Below are positions 1-6,667 of a stretch of 7,712 bases of DNA, in pieces. The stretch comes from Clostridiales bacterium UBA1381 (GTDB lineage: Bacteria; Bacillota; Clostridia; UBA1381). A program made the position numbers and the translations under genes. The stretch is from contig DBQZ01000103.1 in assembly GCA_002305435.1 (NCBI GenBank), forward strand, positions 1,268 through 8,979, given 5' to 3'. The number at the start of each line of letters is the position of its first letter. The stretch's first letter is position 1. Below the pieces are notes generated by a model that was not told where the DNA came from, searched no databases, and saw only the letters and a list, made by a program, of their open reading frames with translations.

Positions 1-1418
1 AAGCTGCCGTCCGATATTATCTCATATTCTTTCCTGAGAGCAATCAGCTCCCTGTAAAATGCGAATATCGAATCGGGGGCTTTAAGCTCCGCTTCAACGT
101 TTATATATTTGTGATTTTCAGGTATCCCTATCCACGGCTCGCCGTCGGTAAAGCCGGCGTTTTTATCGCCCGTCCACTGCATCGGCGTTCTGCCGTTGTC
201 ACGTGATTTTGCCGCAAGCACTGAAAGAGCCTCCTCCTGCGATTTTCCGCTGTGCAGCATTATATCGTAATAATTCAAGCTTTCGACATCACGGTACTGC
301 GAAATATCCGTAAATCCCGCATTCGTCGTCCCGATCTCCTCGCCCTGGAAGATATACGGCGTGCCTCGCAGAAAATGCGTCATTCCTGCAAGCATTTTCG
401 CCGATTCCCTCCTGTAGCGCTTATCGTCGCCGAACCTCGAAACAGGTCTTGGCTGGTCGTGGTTGCATAGGAACACGGCGTTCCAGCCGCCGCCGTTCTG
501 CATTCCGAGCTGCCAGTCTACAAGAAGATTTTTGAGCTTGCCGAGATCCGGACGCATAAGCGTCCATTTGTCGCCGTTTTCGTAATCGACTTTCAGATGA
601 TGAAAGCTGAAGCACATTGAAAGCTCCTTTTCATCGGGATTTGAGTACCGTACGCAGTTGTCGATCGTAGTTGAGGACATCTCACCTACGGTGAGCATAT
701 CATCTATATTGCCGCCCTTTACAAGCTCCTTGAGATATTCGTGTATATGCGGCCCGTCTGTATAGAACCGCCTGCCGTCTCCGCAGTCATCGTTTTGCCA
801 TGTATCCGGCTTTGAAACGAGATTTATAACATCGAACCGGAACCCCTTTATGCCTTTTGATTTCCAGAACTTTAGTATATCCTGAAGCTCCGATCGAACC
901 TCAGGATTATCCCAGTTGAGATCCGCCTGAGACACGTCGAACAGGTGCAGATACCACTTCCCAAGCTGCGGCACGTACTCCCAGGCGCTGCCGCCGAATT
1001 TTGATTCCCAGTTAGTCGGCGGGCTGTCGGGGTCGCCGTCAACGAATTTGTAGTAATTTATATATTTCTCCTCGCCGCCGAGCGCACGCTTGAACCATTC
1101 GTGTTCGGTCGAGGTGTGGTTAAATACCATGTCGAGCATAAGCCCGATACCCCGCTTGTCGGCCTCTGCGATAAGCTCCTCGAGCTCTTCCATCGTTCCG
1201 AACACCGGATCTATGTTTCTGTAGTCTGAAACATCGTATCCGTTGTCGTTTAGCGGTGAGCAGAAGAATGGAGTTATCCATATATAGTCTATGCCGAGCG
1301 ATTTTATATAGTCGAGCTTTCCGGTTATGCCGGGTATATCCCCGATACCGTCGCCGTTCGAGTCGCAGAATGATTTTATATATATTTGGTAGACGCATGA
1401 GTCCTTATGATCACGCAT
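1..1418 (-). CDS. treC: Trehalose-6-phosphate hydrolase (alpha,alpha-phosphotrehalase, GH13), C-terminus cut by window edge
   Basis: A cytoplasmic GH13 enzyme that hydrolyses trehalose 6-phosphate, delivered by the PTS, to glucose and glucose 6-phosphate. I translated 472 codons running off the left edge; family members are roughly 540-560 residues, so about 80 C-terminal residues are missing. The N-terminus reads VYQIYIKSFCDSNGDGIGD, typical of the family. GH13 regions appear in order: DMVFNHTS (96-103), GFRFDVIN with nucleophile Asp196, TVGEMSS with acid/base Glu246, and NHDQPRPVSRFGDD with transition-state Asp321. The stretch ELSMCFSFHHLKVDY (265-279) resembles Bacillus TreA as I remember it, and favours phosphotrehalase over oligo-1,6-glucosidase, the main alternative. 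The ATG at 1418 is chosen because AGAGGAG lies 9 bases upstream. The gene starts 23 bases after treP with no terminator between, so the two are cotranscribed. Confidence 0.93.
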   Translation of the reverse strand, partial: MRDHKDSCVYQIYIKSFCDSNGDGIGDIPGITGKLDYIKSLGIDYIWITPFFCSPLNDNGYDVSDYRNIDPVFGTMEELEELIAEADKRGIGLMLDMVFNHTSTEHEWFKRALGGEEKYINYYKFVDGDPDSPPTNWESKFGGSAWEYVPQLGKWYLHLFDVSQADLNWDNPEVRSELQDILKFWKSKGIKGFRFDVINLVSKPDTWQNDDCGDGRRFYTDGPHIHEYLKELVKGGNIDDMLTVGEMSSTTIDNCVRYSNPDEKELSMCFSFHHLKVDYENGDKWTLMRPDLGKLKNLLVDWQLGMQNGGGWNAVFLCNHDQPRPVSRFGDDKRYRRESAKMLAGMTHFLRGTPYIFQGEEIGTTNAGFTDISQYRDVESLNYYDIMLHSGKSQEEALSVLAAKSRDNGRTPMQWTGDKNAGFTDGEPWIGIPENHKYINVEAELKAPDSIFAFYRELIALRKEYEIISDGS

Positions 1419-1441
1419 TGTTCATTTCTCCTCTCACACCG

Positions 1442-3391
1442 TTATTTGCAGCTTGCAATAACTGTTTTTCCGGCTTGTGCCTCAATGCCCGTCTTAAATT
1501 CTATGCCGGCCGCTGAGCCTTCGGAGGTTACGACCATTATTGTGACGGTCGGATGACCTGCCGCCTTTATCTTCTCCGGATCAAATCTGATCAGCCTGTC
1601 GCCTGCCTTTACCTTATCGCCTTCCTTTACGAAGCATTCAAATCCATCGCCGTTCATGCTGACCGTATCAAGCCCTATGTGGAACAATAGCTCCACTCCG
1701 TTTCCAAGCTCCATTCCGCAGGCGTGGAACGAGCCATCCATGACGTTTACTATCTCGCCGTCAGCAGGAGCTATGAGTACGTTATCGGTAGGCTCTATCG
1801 CCAAGCCGTCTCCGAGTACCTTTTCGGAGAATACCTGATCTGGCACGTCCTCTATCTTTATGACCCTGCCCGAGAGGAAGGCTCTTATCTCGCCCTCTTT
1901 GTATTCAAGCACAGCAGCTGTTGCAGCCGCAGTCGGAGTCGCTGCAACGACGGGAACGTCAACGGTTTTCATGCCGTCAGAGGCGAGCTTTTTCTTTCCT
2001 ACTATCATAGTCAGTACGAACGGTACGACTATGGCTATTGCCATACATATAGCAAATGTCGGGATATACTGCGGCAGTATCGAAAGTATTCCCGGCAGGC
2101 CGCCAACGCCTATCGCAGCAGCTCTGACACCCGAACCAACCGAAACAACAGCGGCGGTAGCTGAGCCGATCATTGCGCAGATAAACGGGAAGACGTACTT
2201 AAGGTTTACACCGAATATCGCCGGCTCCGTAACGCCCAGATAGCAGGATATGCACGCCGGTATCGAAACCTCCTTAGCCTTTGCGTCACGCTTCTGCAAG
2301 AATATCATCGCAAGCACAGCACTGCCCTGCGCTATATTTGAAAGCGCTATCATAGGCCACAGGTTCGTTCCGCCGAAATCCGATATGAGCTGGAGGTCTA
2401 TGGCGTTTGACATATGGTGAAGACCGGTTATAACGAGCGGCGCATAAAGGAAGCCGAACACAGCCGCAAACAGCCAGTTAAACGCCGAGGCAAGGCCTGC
2501 ATTTACAACGTTTGAGATAAGGCTGCCTATCTTCCAGCCTATGGGGCCGAGCACCGTGTGCGCTATTATAACCGAGAGCAAAAGCGAGAAAAACGGCACA
2601 ACTATCATAGAGATCACAGACGGGCATATCTTCCGTATTCCCTTTTCAAGAAAGACGAGCGTAAAGCCCGCAAGTATCGCCGGGAGAACCTGAGCCTGGT
2701 AGCCTATCATCTCCACCTTCGCAAACCCGAAATCCCAGAACGGAATATCTGCTGCTGCCGTGGTCGCCACGTTGTATGCGTTTAAAAGCTGCGGCGAAAC
2801 GAGCGTTATACCAAGGACTATGCCGAGCATCTGCGTCGTTCCCATTTTTTTCGTTATAGACCAGACTATGCCCACGGGCAGGAAGTGGAATATCGCCTCG
2901 CCTATGAGCCACAAAAACGAGTACGCCCCATTCCAGAACTGCGAAACCTCAATAAGCGTTTTCGTTCCGCCGTCGATCATCTTTATCTCGCCTATTACAT
3001 TTCTAAATCCGAGGATAAGACCGCCGACGATTATCGCCGGAATGAGAGGGGCGAAAATCTCCGCAAGGTTCGACATCATCCTCTGGAGTATGTTCTGATT
3101 TTTCTTCGCAGCATTCTTAACCGCATCCTTTGATACGCCGTCAATCCCTGCTACGGCTATGAAATCGTTGTAATACGTGCTTACCGTATTGCCGATTATG
3201 ACCTGAAACTGCCCGGCCTGAGTGAATGTCCCCTTCACAGACGGAAGCTTTTCTATAGCCCCGACATCCGCCTTTTTCGGGTCGTTTAAAACGAACCTCA
3301 TCCTCGTTACGCAGTGCGAAACTGCGCCGATGTTTTCTTTTCCGCCGACAAGCTCTAAAAGCTTCCGACATTCATCCGTGTATGCTCCCAT
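1442..3391 (-). CDS. treP: Trehalose-specific PTS transporter, fused EIIB-EIIC-EIIA
   Basis: A membrane permease of the glucose/beta-glucoside PTS superfamily that imports trehalose and phosphorylates it to trehalose 6-phosphate. EIIB spans about residues 1-85, with phosphocysteine Cys27 in SHCVTRMRF. EIIC spans about 105-465, with roughly ten hydrophobic segments, GLHHMSNA (323-330) and the substrate-site motif GVTEPAIFG (386-394, Glu389). An Ala/Thr/Pro-rich linker (about 483-494) leads to a complete EIIA domain (about 500-649), with LLFHIGLDTV carrying the phosphorylatable His571 and an auxiliary His556. Many TreB/TreP proteins end after EIIC and borrow an EIIA from elsewhere; this one carries its own. 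At 649 residues it is full length for a BCA fusion. The start has a perfect AAGGAGGT six bases upstream. Trehalose specificity is inferred from treR and treC; domain content alone would also fit sucrose or beta-glucoside. Confidence 0.93.
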   Translation of the reverse strand: MGAYTDECRKLLELVGGKENIGAVSHCVTRMRFVLNDPKKADVGAIEKLPSVKGTFTQAGQFQVIIGNTVSTYYNDFIAVAGIDGVSKDAVKNAAKKNQNILQRMMSNLAEIFAPLIPAIIVGGLILGFRNVIGEIKMIDGGTKTLIEVSQFWNGAYSFLWLIGEAIFHFLPVGIVWSITKKMGTTQMLGIVLGITLVSPQLLNAYNVATTAAADIPFWDFGFAKVEMIGYQAQVLPAILAGFTLVFLEKGIRKICPSVISMIVVPFFSLLLSVIIAHTVLGPIGWKIGSLISNVVNAGLASAFNWLFAAVFGFLYAPLVITGLHHMSNAIDLQLISDFGGTNLWPMIALSNIAQGSAVLAMIFLQKRDAKAKEVSIPACISCYLGVTEPAIFGVNLKYVFPFICAMIGSATAAVVSVGSGVRAAAIGVGGLPGILSILPQYIPTFAICMAIAIVVPFVLTMIVGKKKLASDGMKTVDVPVVAATPTAAATAAVLEYKEGEIRAFLSGRVIKIEDVPDQVFSEKVLGDGLAIEPTDNVLIAPADGEIVNVMDGSFHACGMELGNGVELLFHIGLDTVSMNGDGFECFVKEGDKVKAGDRLIRFDPEKIKAAGHPTVTIMVVTSEGSAAGIEFKTGIEAQAGKTVIASCK

Positions 3392-3406
3392 ACCGATACC
3401 TCCTTG

Positions 3407-3418
3407 TTATACGTACAT
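3407..3418 (-). promoter_or_regulatory. treR-box: Candidate TreR operator in the treP leader
   Basis: The plus-strand sequence TTATACGTACAT matches the perfect palindrome upstream of treR (TTATACGTATAA) at 10 of 12 positions and is likewise centred on a CpG. It lies about 40-50 bases downstream of the predicted treP start point, directly before the Shine-Dalgarno. A repressor here could block elongation or cooperate with the operator in the promoter spacer 65 bp away. The assignment to TreR is inferred from the shared motif. Confidence 0.5.
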
Positions 3419-3428
3419 CTTTTGCAAT

Positions 3429-3450
3429 TATACCCTTACTTATGGGCATA
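3429..3450 (-). other. Small hairpin in the treP leader RNA
   Basis: In the transcript, UAUGCCC can pair with GGGUAUA across an 8-base loop, giving 7 bp with one G-U wobble. The wobble pairs only in the minus-strand RNA, not its complement. The hairpin lies in the untranslated leader between the predicted start point and the Shine-Dalgarno. No U tract follows, so it is not a terminator. A role in mRNA stability is possible but unproven, and chance is a real alternative. Confidence 0.3.
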
Positions 3451-3463
3451 TCTTTCGATTATT

Positions 3464-3492
3464 ATTCTAACATATACGCATATGTAAGTCAA
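3464..3492 (-). promoter_or_regulatory. treP-treC promoter with an operator-like palindrome filling its spacer
   Basis: On the minus strand, TTGACT (3487-3492) and TAGAAT (3464-3469) are separated by exactly 17 bp, a strong sigma-A promoter. The predicted start is near 3457, giving a leader of about 65 bases. Sixteen bases of the spacer region (3470-3485, plus strand ACATATACGCATATGT) form a near-perfect palindrome, symmetric at 14 of 16 positions. It shares the ATACG core with the sites at 3407 and 4297. TreR bound there would directly occlude RNA polymerase; trehalose 6-phosphate should relieve this, as in known GntR-type TreR systems. Confidence 0.8.
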
Positions 3493-3515
3493 GGTTTTTT
3501 CGGCGGCGGGGATAT

Positions 3516-3562
3516 AAAAAAACGGCTGATGCTTTTGTGCATATCACACAAAAACGTCAGCC
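3516..3562 (-). terminator. Rho-independent terminator of treR
   Basis: Eight bases after the treR stop, the minus strand can form a 16-position stem: GGCTGACGTTTTTGTG pairs with CACAAAAGCATCAGCC, with one C/A mismatch and one wobble. The loop is 7 bases, and GTTTTTTT follows. It separates the treR transcript from the treP promoter about 25 bases further on, so treP-treC expression depends on its own promoter. Confidence 0.92.
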
Positions 3563-3570
3563 ATGGAGCC

Positions 3571-4281
3571 TTATCTGTGAGCGGTAACCGTGAAACGGAA
3601 CTTATCCTTTCTGTGCCTTGATTCGGTGAGCTGGAATATCTCGCCGCTTTCAAGAGCCGTCACGCTTGTGACGACTGCGACCACACCGCTGTCGTCAAGG
3701 GCAAGATACATTCTGTCCTCACGTCCCGCATCCTCTATCGTCACTATTTTCTGAGCTATCCCGATTTTTATACCAAGCTCGTTTTCCAAATACTCATATA
3801 TCGAGCCGGAGCATATATCTTTCGTAAGCCGAGGTACGAACCTGCGCTTGAAGTAATCCGTGTCGAATATCACGGCCTCGCCGTCTATCTCCCGCACACG
3901 CTTTACCCTGTATACCTCCTCGCCCTCCTCGGCATCAAGCTTGAAAGCAATATCGCCCTCGGCCTCTATTATGCTAAGATCCTCAACGTGTGTCACGACA
4001 TTTTTCCACTGAAGCTGCTGCGCCATCTCCTTGAACGAATTTATACGGGAAATGGGAAAATCGAACAGATCCCTTTTAAGCACCACCGATTCCCTGCCGC
4101 GGGATTTTTTTATATCCTTGTTATTCTCAAGCAGCTGCATTGCCTTTCGAACAGTGTCTCTGGACACGGAAAACATCTCGGATATTTCCCGCTCTGGTGG
4201 CAGATAGTCGCCCGGCTTTAGGTCGCCGACCTCTATCAGCTCATGGAAATGCTCGTATATCTGCCTGTACTTGCTTGTCAA
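3571..4281 (-). CDS. treR: Trehalose operon repressor, GntR family (wHTH + UTRA)
   Basis: A cytoplasmic DNA-binding repressor expected to release DNA when trehalose 6-phosphate binds its UTRA domain. The N-terminal winged helix (about residues 5-70) contains LPPEREISEMFSVSRDTVRK, the GntR helix-turn-helix; the C-terminal 140 or so residues are a UTRA ligand domain. I choose the TTG at 4281 (236 aa). GGCGGTGATC upstream aligns with the 16S-complementary AGGAGGTGATC at good spacing, and the N-terminus then fits B. subtilis TreR. A GTG at 4290, inside that Shine-Dalgarno, would add three residues (239 aa) but has almost no ribosome-site spacing; an in-frame TAA lies just upstream. In the wing, RGRES replaces the commoner RGKGS, a minor oddity. 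It is monocistronic, with its own promoter and terminator, and operator-like sites in its promoter suggest autorepression. Confidence 0.9.
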   Translation of the reverse strand: MTSKYRQIYEHFHELIEVGDLKPGDYLPPEREISEMFSVSRDTVRKAMQLLENNKDIKKSRGRESVVLKRDLFDFPISRINSFKEMAQQLQWKNVVTHVEDLSIIEAEGDIAFKLDAEEGEEVYRVKRVREIDGEAVIFDTDYFKRRFVPRLTKDICSGSIYEYLENELGIKIGIAQKIVTIEDAGREDRMYLALDDSGVVAVVTSVTALESGEIFQLTESRHRKDKFRFTVTAHR

Positions 4282-4296
4282 AAAGATCACCGCCTC

Positions 4297-4308
4297 TTAT
4301 ACGTATAA
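4297..4308 (-). promoter_or_regulatory. treR-box: Perfect palindromic candidate TreR operator before treR
   Basis: TTATACGTATAA is a perfect 12-bp palindrome between the predicted treR start point and the Shine-Dalgarno. It shares its centre with the site at 3407-3418 (10/12 matches) and with the treP spacer palindrome (9/12). From memory, the B. subtilis TreR site is of the TTGTATATACAA type, so this would be a related but distinct sequence. It suggests autorepression. Confidence 0.6.
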
Positions 4309-4319
4309 CTTGCGATAAT

Positions 4320-4348
4320 ATTGTAGCATATATGTATGATTTTGTCAA
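4320..4348 (-). promoter_or_regulatory. treR promoter
   Basis: A consensus TTGACA (4343-4348) and TACAAT (4320-4325) on the minus strand are separated by 17 bp. The predicted start is near 4313, giving a leader of about 30 bases. The spacer holds a weaker operator-like sequence at 4328-4339 (ATATATGTATGA, 9/12 to the perfect palindrome), centred 31 bp (about three helical turns) from it. A regulator gene with such a strong core promoter is probably held down by its own product. Confidence 0.85.
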
Positions 4349-4374
4349 GCGTGGGTTTTTGAGGAGCGGGGCGC

Positions 4375-4400
4375 AAAAAGGTGCGGCAGTCTCATTCACC
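4375..4400 (-). terminator. Weak possible terminator after the acetyltransferase gene
   Basis: On the minus strand, GGTG and CACC can pair across a 13-base loop and are followed by TTTTT, starting about 25 bases after the stop codon. The stem is only about 4 bp, so it is at best inefficient. No better terminator is visible before the treR promoter. Confidence 0.2.
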
Positions 4401-4424
4401 CCCAAAAGCTGGTTTTACAAATAT

Positions 4425-4859
4425 CTACAGCGTCTTAGCAAAACATACTATCCTGTTTACCTCGGTAAAATTCATCGCCTTATGAAAACGAAAGCTGTCC
4501 GTATTATCTATTTCGCAGTCGCTTGCAAATTCTTTGCAGCCGCTGCTCTTTGCCCAGGCTTCACATTCTGCTAAAAGCTCCTTTGCATATCCTCGATTTC
4601 GATATTCTTCCTTTATAAATATACCCTCTAAATATCCCACTGGAGAGGTGTTTGTACCTTCGACATAATCGTATCGCAGCTGACATTGCGCAAAACCGAC
4701 AGGCAAGATGTTTTCGTATTTTAAAAAGAACTGCGCTTTTCCGCCTGCCATAATCTCGGCAAATTCATTGATCAGCTCGTTGACAGAATTATCCCGCCAC
4801 AGCATCGCCGCTAATTTGGCGAGTGATTCCAAGTTGTTAATTCCCGCTTTTTTTACCAT
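4425..4859 (-). CDS. GNAT acetyltransferase resembling aminoglycoside 6'-N-acetyltransferase AAC(6')
   Basis: A 144-residue cytoplasmic acetyl-CoA-dependent N-acetyltransferase. The acetyl-CoA loop is YRNRGYA (86-92), fitting R-x-x-G-x-A. RYDYV (62-66), SPVGYLEGIF (72-81), EAWAKSSGC (100-108) and the C-terminal ASD...D.DS.RFH..MNF region closely match, from memory, chromosomal AAC(6')-I enzymes such as AAC(6')-Ic of Serratia. Length also fits (about 145 residues). Such enzymes acetylate the 6'-amino group of aminoglycosides, but chromosomal relatives in Clostridia may have other natural substrates, so resistance is inference. The ATG is supported by AAAGGAG six bases upstream. The gene lies 144 bases after lysS, behind the lysS terminator and without an evident promoter. 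The neighbours say nothing about its substrate. Confidence 0.85.
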   Translation of the reverse strand: MVKKAGINNLESLAKLAAMLWRDNSVNELINEFAEIMAGGKAQFFLKYENILPVGFAQCQLRYDYVEGTNTSPVGYLEGIFIKEEYRNRGYAKELLAECEAWAKSSGCKEFASDCEIDNTDSFRFHKAMNFTEVNRIVCFAKTL

Positions 4860-4893
4860 AACTCTCTCCTTTGCAAAAGACGATTTTTCCTTT

Positions 4894-4927
4894 AAAAAAT
4901 GGGCAATCCCGTTTTGGAAATGCCCAT
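4894..4927 (-). terminator. Rho-independent terminator of lysS
   Basis: On the minus strand, ATGGGCATTTCC pairs with GGGATTGCCCAT (12 positions, one T/T mismatch, one wobble) around an AAAAC loop, followed directly by TTTTTT. It lies 77 bases after the lysS stop and only 34 bases before the acetyltransferase start codon. Lysyl-tRNA synthetase transcripts should largely end here; any readthrough would express the acetyltransferase. Confidence 0.9.
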
Positions 4928-5003
4928 GTATTGTGTTAATTATGCAATTTCTGTACGGTTTTTCCCTGCTGCCAAGGCCGCATAAATATCGAAGCTTTGC
5001 GCC

Positions 5004-6557
5004 TTACTTGTCTAGCGGCTTCATAGTGGGGAACAGCAGCACATCCCTTATAGCGGGGGAATCGGTGAACAGCATACACATACGGTCGATGCCGAAGCCT
5101 ATGCCGCCTGTCGGGGGCATACCGATCTCCAATGCACGCATGAAATCCTCGTCGGTGGTGTTGGCCTCCTCGTCGCCCTGCGCCAAAAGCTCCTCCTGAG
5201 CACGGAACCTCTCCCTCTGGTCGATCGGGTCGTTAAGCTCGGAGTAAGCGTTTGCTATTTCCCAGCCGTTCATGAAGAATTCAAACCGCTCCACGTATTC
5301 GGGGTTGTCGGGCTTTTTCTTTGTAAGCGGCGAGATTTCGATTGGGTGATCCATTACGAATGTCGGCTGTACAAGATGCTCCTCTGCAAATTCCTCGAAG
5401 AACAGATTTAGGATGTCGCCCTTTTTATGACGCTCTTCATATTCCACGTGATGCTCGTCGGCTGCCTTTCTCGCCTCCTCGAGTGAATGTATCTCGTTAA
5501 AATCAACGCCCGAGTACTTCTTGACGGCGTCCACCATCGTTATGCGGGCAAACGGCTGCGATAAATCCATCTCCACGCCGTTGTAGACGAGCGTCGTCGT
5601 ACCCAAAACCTCCTGCGCTACGTGGCGGTAGAGGTTTTCGGTAAGATCCATCATGCCGTTGTAGTCGGTGTATGCCTGATAAAGCTCCATCAGCGTAAAT
5701 TCCGGATTGTGGCGGGTGTCAAGACCCTCGTTGCGGAATACACGGCCTATTTCGTATACTTTGTCAAAGCCGCCGACGATAAGCCGCTTTAAGTAAAGCT
5801 CCAGCGATATGCGAAGCTTGAAATCCTCATCAAGGGCGTTGAAATGGGTTATGAACGGCCTTGCCGCCGCTCCGCCTGCGTTTGATACGAGTATAGGCGT
5901 TTCCACCTCAAGGAAGCCGAGGGTCGAAAGATAGCTTCTTATCGAAGCGATTATTTTAGAGCGCTTTACGAAAGTATCCTTGACATCTGCGTTCATGATA
6001 AGGTCAACGTAGCGCTGACGGTAACGAAGGTCTGTGTCTGTCATGCCGTGGAACTTTTCCGGAAGCGGCAGGAGCGACTTTGAAAGCAGGACGATCTTCT
6101 CAGCCCTTACGGAAACCTCGCCCGTCTGGGTGGTGAATACCTCGCCTTCTGCGCCGATTATATCGCCTATGTCGAGCTTTTTAAACCGTGCGTACTCGTC
6201 CTCGCCGAGGATGTCACGCTTTACGAAAAGCTGTATCTGCCCGTCCATATCTGCAAGATGCACAAAGCCCACCTTGCCCATGCCGCGCTTTGACATAATC
6301 CTGCCTGCCACGCATACGTGCTGGGAGTCAAGCGGCGATATTTTTGCGGTCACCTGCTTTTCCTCGCCTCTGGATACGATGGTGCGTTCTTCTGTGCGGC
6401 AGTTTTTCGTTATCTGGCCGGAGGTGTGAGTGCGGTTGTATTTCGTTATGCGAAACGGATCCCGGCCGTCGGCCTGCAGCTCTGCGAGCTTTTCCCGGCG
6501 TATTTTGAGCAGCTGGCTGAGTTCGGGCTGCTGTGTATTATCTGAATTGTTTGCCAT
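5004..6557 (-). CDS. lysS: Lysyl-tRNA synthetase, class II
   Basis: A cytoplasmic enzyme that charges tRNA-Lys with lysine using ATP. The 517 residues (E. coli LysS is 505) show the N-terminal OB-fold anticodon-binding domain (about 78-160, with VAGRIMSKRGMGKVGFVHL) and a class II catalytic core. Motif 1 lies around 203-233 (GFLEVETPIL, then GGAAARPFITH). Motif 2 lies at 271-292 (GRVFRNEG, then RHNPEFTLMELY). Motif 3 lies at 485-495 (GIGFGIDRMCM, Arg492). The N-terminal segment between HTS (44-46) and the OB fold is about 13 residues longer than in E. coli; otherwise it is complete. The ATG has AAAGGA nine bases upstream. It is monocistronic: own promoter, a leader of about 30 bases without room for a T-box or lysine riboswitch, and a strong downstream terminator. 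Confidence 0.98.
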   Translation of the reverse strand: MANNSDNTQQPELSQLLKIRREKLAELQADGRDPFRITKYNRTHTSGQITKNCRTEERTIVSRGEEKQVTAKISPLDSQHVCVAGRIMSKRGMGKVGFVHLADMDGQIQLFVKRDILGEDEYARFKKLDIGDIIGAEGEVFTTQTGEVSVRAEKIVLLSKSLLPLPEKFHGMTDTDLRYRQRYVDLIMNADVKDTFVKRSKIIASIRSYLSTLGFLEVETPILVSNAGGAAARPFITHFNALDEDFKLRISLELYLKRLIVGGFDKVYEIGRVFRNEGLDTRHNPEFTLMELYQAYTDYNGMMDLTENLYRHVAQEVLGTTTLVYNGVEMDLSQPFARITMVDAVKKYSGVDFNEIHSLEEARKAADEHHVEYEERHKKGDILNLFFEEFAEEHLVQPTFVMDHPIEISPLTKKKPDNPEYVERFEFFMNGWEIANAYSELNDPIDQRERFRAQEELLAQGDEEANTTDEDFMRALEIGMPPTGGIGFGIDRMCMLFTDSPAIRDVLLFPTMKPLDK

Positions 6558-6593
6558 GTTTAGATTTCCTTTCTCTTATTTGCTTATTCCTTA

Positions 6594-6622
6594 ATTATAC
6601 ACTATCTGCGCTGTTATTACAA
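6594..6622 (-). promoter_or_regulatory. lysS promoter
   Basis: On the minus strand, TTGTAA (6617-6622) and a perfect TATAAT (6594-6599) are separated by 17 bp, with a predicted start near 6587. The adjoining stretch upstream (6623-6653) consists of A and T tracts that could act as an UP element, compensating for the 4/6 match of the -35 box. Confidence 0.78.
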
Positions 6623-6667
6623 TATTATTTTAAAAAAATTTTCCGAAAAAATTTCTGCCGTAATCCC

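Noticed and set aside
1410..1424. An ATG six bases upstream of and out of frame with the treC start, opening a 4-codon ORF that overlaps it.
   Set aside because: It sits only two or three bases from the Shine-Dalgarno, too close for efficient initiation, and probably arises by chance.
1724..3133. Several plus-strand ORFs of 80-146 codons antisense to treP, and similar ones antisense to lysS and treC.
   Set aside because: Compositions are low-complexity or Arg/Tyr/Ser-rich, with no family resemblance and no ribosome sites; they are shadows of strong genes on the other strand.
3427..3433. A second TATAAT-like hexamer in the treP leader (minus strand, GGGTATAATTGC).
   Set aside because: No -35-like hexamer lies 16-18 bases upstream, and the promoter at 3464-3492 is far better.
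3440..3470. A possible CcpA cre site around AATAATCGAAAGAT near the treP start point.
   Set aside because: It matches the central CG and AA but lacks the flanking TG and CA of the cre consensus.
4892..4927. An 11-codon ORF (MGISKTGLPIF) on the minus strand that spans exactly the lysS terminator hairpin, a possible leader peptide for the acetyltransferase.
   Set aside because: There is no Shine-Dalgarno upstream of its ATG, and its extent is explained by the terminator sequence itself.
6558..6593. Possible T-box or lysine riboswitch before lysS.
   Set aside because: The predicted leader is about 30 bases, too short for either, and no terminator/antiterminator pair is present.
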